This document shows positions 52,048-53,580 of a stretch of 53,580 nt of DNA, piece by piece; the first letter of the stretch is position 1; each line of letters opens with the position of its first letter. Made by a program: the position numbers and the translations under genes. The notes beneath the pieces are model-generated. The model was not told the origin of the DNA. It did not search any database and was given only the letters and a program-made list of their open reading frames with translations. This stretch comes from an uncultured Kineothrix sp. (GTDB taxonomy: Bacteria > Bacillota > Clostridia > Lachnospirales > Lachnospiraceae), in assembly GCA_910587275.1 (NCBI GenBank), contig CAJUMD010000007.1, forward strand, positions 1 to 53,580, read 5' to 3'.

Positions 52048-53271
52048 TCAAAATACCTTCATTTTCTTTTCCATGCTCTCCATGCATTCCTTTGCCTTAT
52101 CCACCGTCACATGGCTGTATACATTCATGGTAATATGGATGCTGCTGTGCCCCATAATTTCCTGGATTACCCTCACATTGGTTTCGTTTTCGCAAAACCG
52201 GGTACAAAAAGTATGGCGCATAACATGCGGCGTAAGGTGGGGCAAAAGAAACGGTTCCCGTTTCTCCTCCCGCGCCAGTTTCCTTTCCTGTTCATTATGG
52301 CATTGGACCATACGCCGCAGCATGGTTTCGATGCACCTGGCAGTATACAGGTTCCTGCTCTTTGTCAGGAACACAAAATCCTGATAGCCGTCCACCGTTA
52401 AATTTCCGCTGCCGCCAAGCACCGCATTTCTTTCCCGGATTTCCAAAAATGCTTCCCGCACATCCGAAATCATCGGAATGCTCCGCTTCCCTCCCTGCGT
52501 CTTCGGCGCGGAAATATGGAATATAAACCCGTCTCCGTAATTGTCGTACCGCAAAGTATGCGTCACATGAACCAGTCCGTTTTCAAAATCAACTTCCTTC
52601 CAGGTTAGCCCCAGACACTCCCCAATCCTCATTCCGGTCCCAAGAAGTACCGTAAACAGGGGAAAATAGGAACGGAATCGTTTACTTTCAGATAAAAAAA
52701 CCATAAACCGGCGCTGTTCTTCCAGCGTCATGGCATTTCTTTTGGTTGCTTCTGTTTTTTCCAGTTTTGCCATGACACCGTTGCACGGATTCTTCCGAAT
52801 CAGGTCATCATTCACCGCCATTTCAAATGCGGGATGTAAAAATGCGTTTATGATACGGAGATAACCGGAAGATAAACCTTTGTCCAGCAGTCCGTTATAG
52901 AGCCGCAGCATATCGCTGTTTTTGATATCGGAAATCGGTTTTTCCCCGGCAAAACTATTCCTGATATGGATATGAAATGCATTCCGGTAAGATACTTCCG
53001 TCACTTTTTTGATATTCCTGTGGTTTTCCAGGTAAAGTTCCACCAAATCATTCAGTGTAATTTTCTTGGATTCGCCGCTCCTGATGCCGTCCTCCAAATC
53101 TTTCAAAATCACCCTTTCTTTTTCCCTTAAGTCCAGTAAGTTCAAATCATACACACAATGCCTTTTTCCCGCCGCATCCGTGTACTGGAACTGGTACCTC
53201 CCGTCTTTCCTTTGGCTCTCCCCGGTCCTCAATATCCTGCCTCTGTTGTCCGTCCTTTTTCTTCCTGCCAT
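52048..53271 (-). CDS. Tyrosine recombinase/integrase (Tn916-like)
   Basis: 407 residues from MAGRKRTDNRG (AAAGG about 10 nt upstream); a GTG at 53280 is too close to that site. The N-terminal part (about 13-45, DGRYQFQYTDAAGKRH) resembles the three-stranded arm-type DNA-binding domain. A SAM-like core-binding domain lies about 70-170. The catalytic domain has R215 (TGMRIGE), K257 (PKTQGG), H349-x-x-R352 (HVMRHTF), H375 (GHSS) and Y385 (NVYSHV), the complete active set. No excisionase, relaxase or other mobility gene is present, so it is either the end of an element that continues past 53580 or a lone remnant. Confidence 0.93.
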   Translation of the reverse strand: MAGRKRTDNRGRILRTGESQRKDGRYQFQYTDAAGKRHCVYDLNLLDLREKERVILKDLEDGIRSGESKKITLNDLVELYLENHRNIKKVTEVSYRNAFHIHIRNSFAGEKPISDIKNSDMLRLYNGLLDKGLSSGYLRIINAFLHPAFEMAVNDDLIRKNPCNGVMAKLEKTEATKRNAMTLEEQRRFMVFLSESKRFRSYFPLFTVLLGTGMRIGECLGLTWKEVDFENGLVHVTHTLRYDNYGDGFIFHISAPKTQGGKRSIPMISDVREAFLEIRERNAVLGGSGNLTVDGYQDFVFLTKSRNLYTARCIETMLRRMVQCHNEQERKLAREEKREPFLLPHLTPHVMRHTFCTRFCENETNVRVIQEIMGHSSIHITMNVYSHVTVDKAKECMESMEKKMKVF

Positions 53272-53580
53272 AATAAGCACCGCCTTTCTTCTTTTGTATG
53301 ATAAGCATACCGTGCGGCTTCCCGGCTCTGCATACCTCCTGACTGCCTCCGGTGTCTTTTCCCGGCCGCCCCGTTACTGCCCTCTGTTACTGCACTATTG
53401 TAACATCTTCATCCGGTATATTTTCCTATTGGTTTTCATCTGGAATTTATACGGAATTGTTGTAATTTTGTTGTAAAATACCATTCCGAAAACGTCTCAG
53501 ACATATGGGGCTCCTTCATTTACTTTTATATTCAGGCATTTGCCTGCTTGTGTATCACCGTACAGGATGTTAGGCATCAC
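53272..53580. other. Region upstream of the integrase to the window edge
   Basis: About 310 bp without a gene. It contains a minus-strand extended -10-like TGTTACAAT (TACAAT at 53402-53397) with no good -35 box, the 13-bp repeat TTTTGTTGTAAAA (53466-53478) and a small palindrome CAGGCA/TGCCTG (53533-53546). No tRNA gene or clear att site is seen. Confidence 0.55.
53466..53478. repeat. 13-bp repeat, right of the integrase
   Basis: Second copy of TTTTGTTGTAAAA. See the copy at 51919-51931; together they bracket the integrase gene. Confidence 0.5.

Overview
The window is most of a very large cell-surface polysaccharide (capsule/exopolysaccharide type) biosynthesis locus, followed on the right by an unknown membrane-protein gene and a tyrosine recombinase. 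Shine-Dalgarno starts, stacked ATGA/GTGA/TAATG gene couplings, the Tn916-like integrase and families such as DUF6020, DUF6056 and DUF5672 suggest a Gram-positive gut Firmicute, most probably a Lachnospiraceae-type Clostridia. That placement is inference; the window has no rRNA or other taxonomic marker.

Layout. Forty of the 43 genes read on the minus strand, so transcription runs from high to low coordinates. (1) 50830-14544: main gene cluster, probably started by an extended -10 promoter at 50802-50830 and closed by a symmetrical bidirectional terminator at 14501-14552. In transcription order it encodes a UDP-GlcNAc C4-epimerase-like enzyme, a sugar formyltransferase, a DUF2334 deacetylase-like protein, two GT4s, a polytopic GT-C-like protein, a GT4, a NodB-fold protein, an AsnB-like amidotransferase, a GT4, an SGNH-like membrane-anchored protein, a second AsnB-like enzyme, a GT11, a GT2, a PglK-like ABC flippase, a DUF5672 protein, a GT17, a GT11-like protein, a DUF6056 membrane protein, a GT2, a Wzy-like protein, an acyltransferase-3, the WbaP-type initiating sugar-phosphate transferase, two GT4s, two GT2s, a polysaccharide pyruvyl transferase and the Wzx flippase. 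Internal promoters cannot be excluded, because the intergenic gaps at 31230-31534 and 34378-34832 hold large palindromes. (2) 13790-14509: one plus-strand methyltransferase gene with its own near-consensus promoter, facing the main cluster. (3) 13227-1: a second minus-strand cluster with a GH105-like hydrolase, GT11, UDP-glucuronate 4-epimerase, two GT4-type transferases, a second Wzy-like protein, two more GT4s, a radical SAM/SPASM protein, a GT39-like protein and a DUF6020 protein cut by the window edge. (4) 51082-53580: a plus-strand membrane protein of unknown function and a minus-strand integrase.

How it works together: WbaP loads a sugar phosphate on undecaprenyl phosphate. About fifteen cytoplasmic glycosyltransferases extend it. 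Wzx and/or the ABC flippase turn it over, and Wzy-like proteins polymerise it. Pyruvylation, O-acylation, N-formylation, probable uronic-acid amidation and possible de-N-acetylation decorate it. Chain-length control (Wzz/kinase) and LCP attachment genes are not in the window.

Most notable: two long imperfect palindromes (about 240 and 268 bp) between glycosyltransferase genes; a terminator palindrome that encodes the identical C-terminal codons of two convergent genes; a nine-G tract inside the DUF6020 gene; in-frame and intergenic minisatellites; duplicated flippase, polymerase and amidotransferase functions; and a radical SAM enzyme and a GH105-like hydrolase in a biosynthetic locus.
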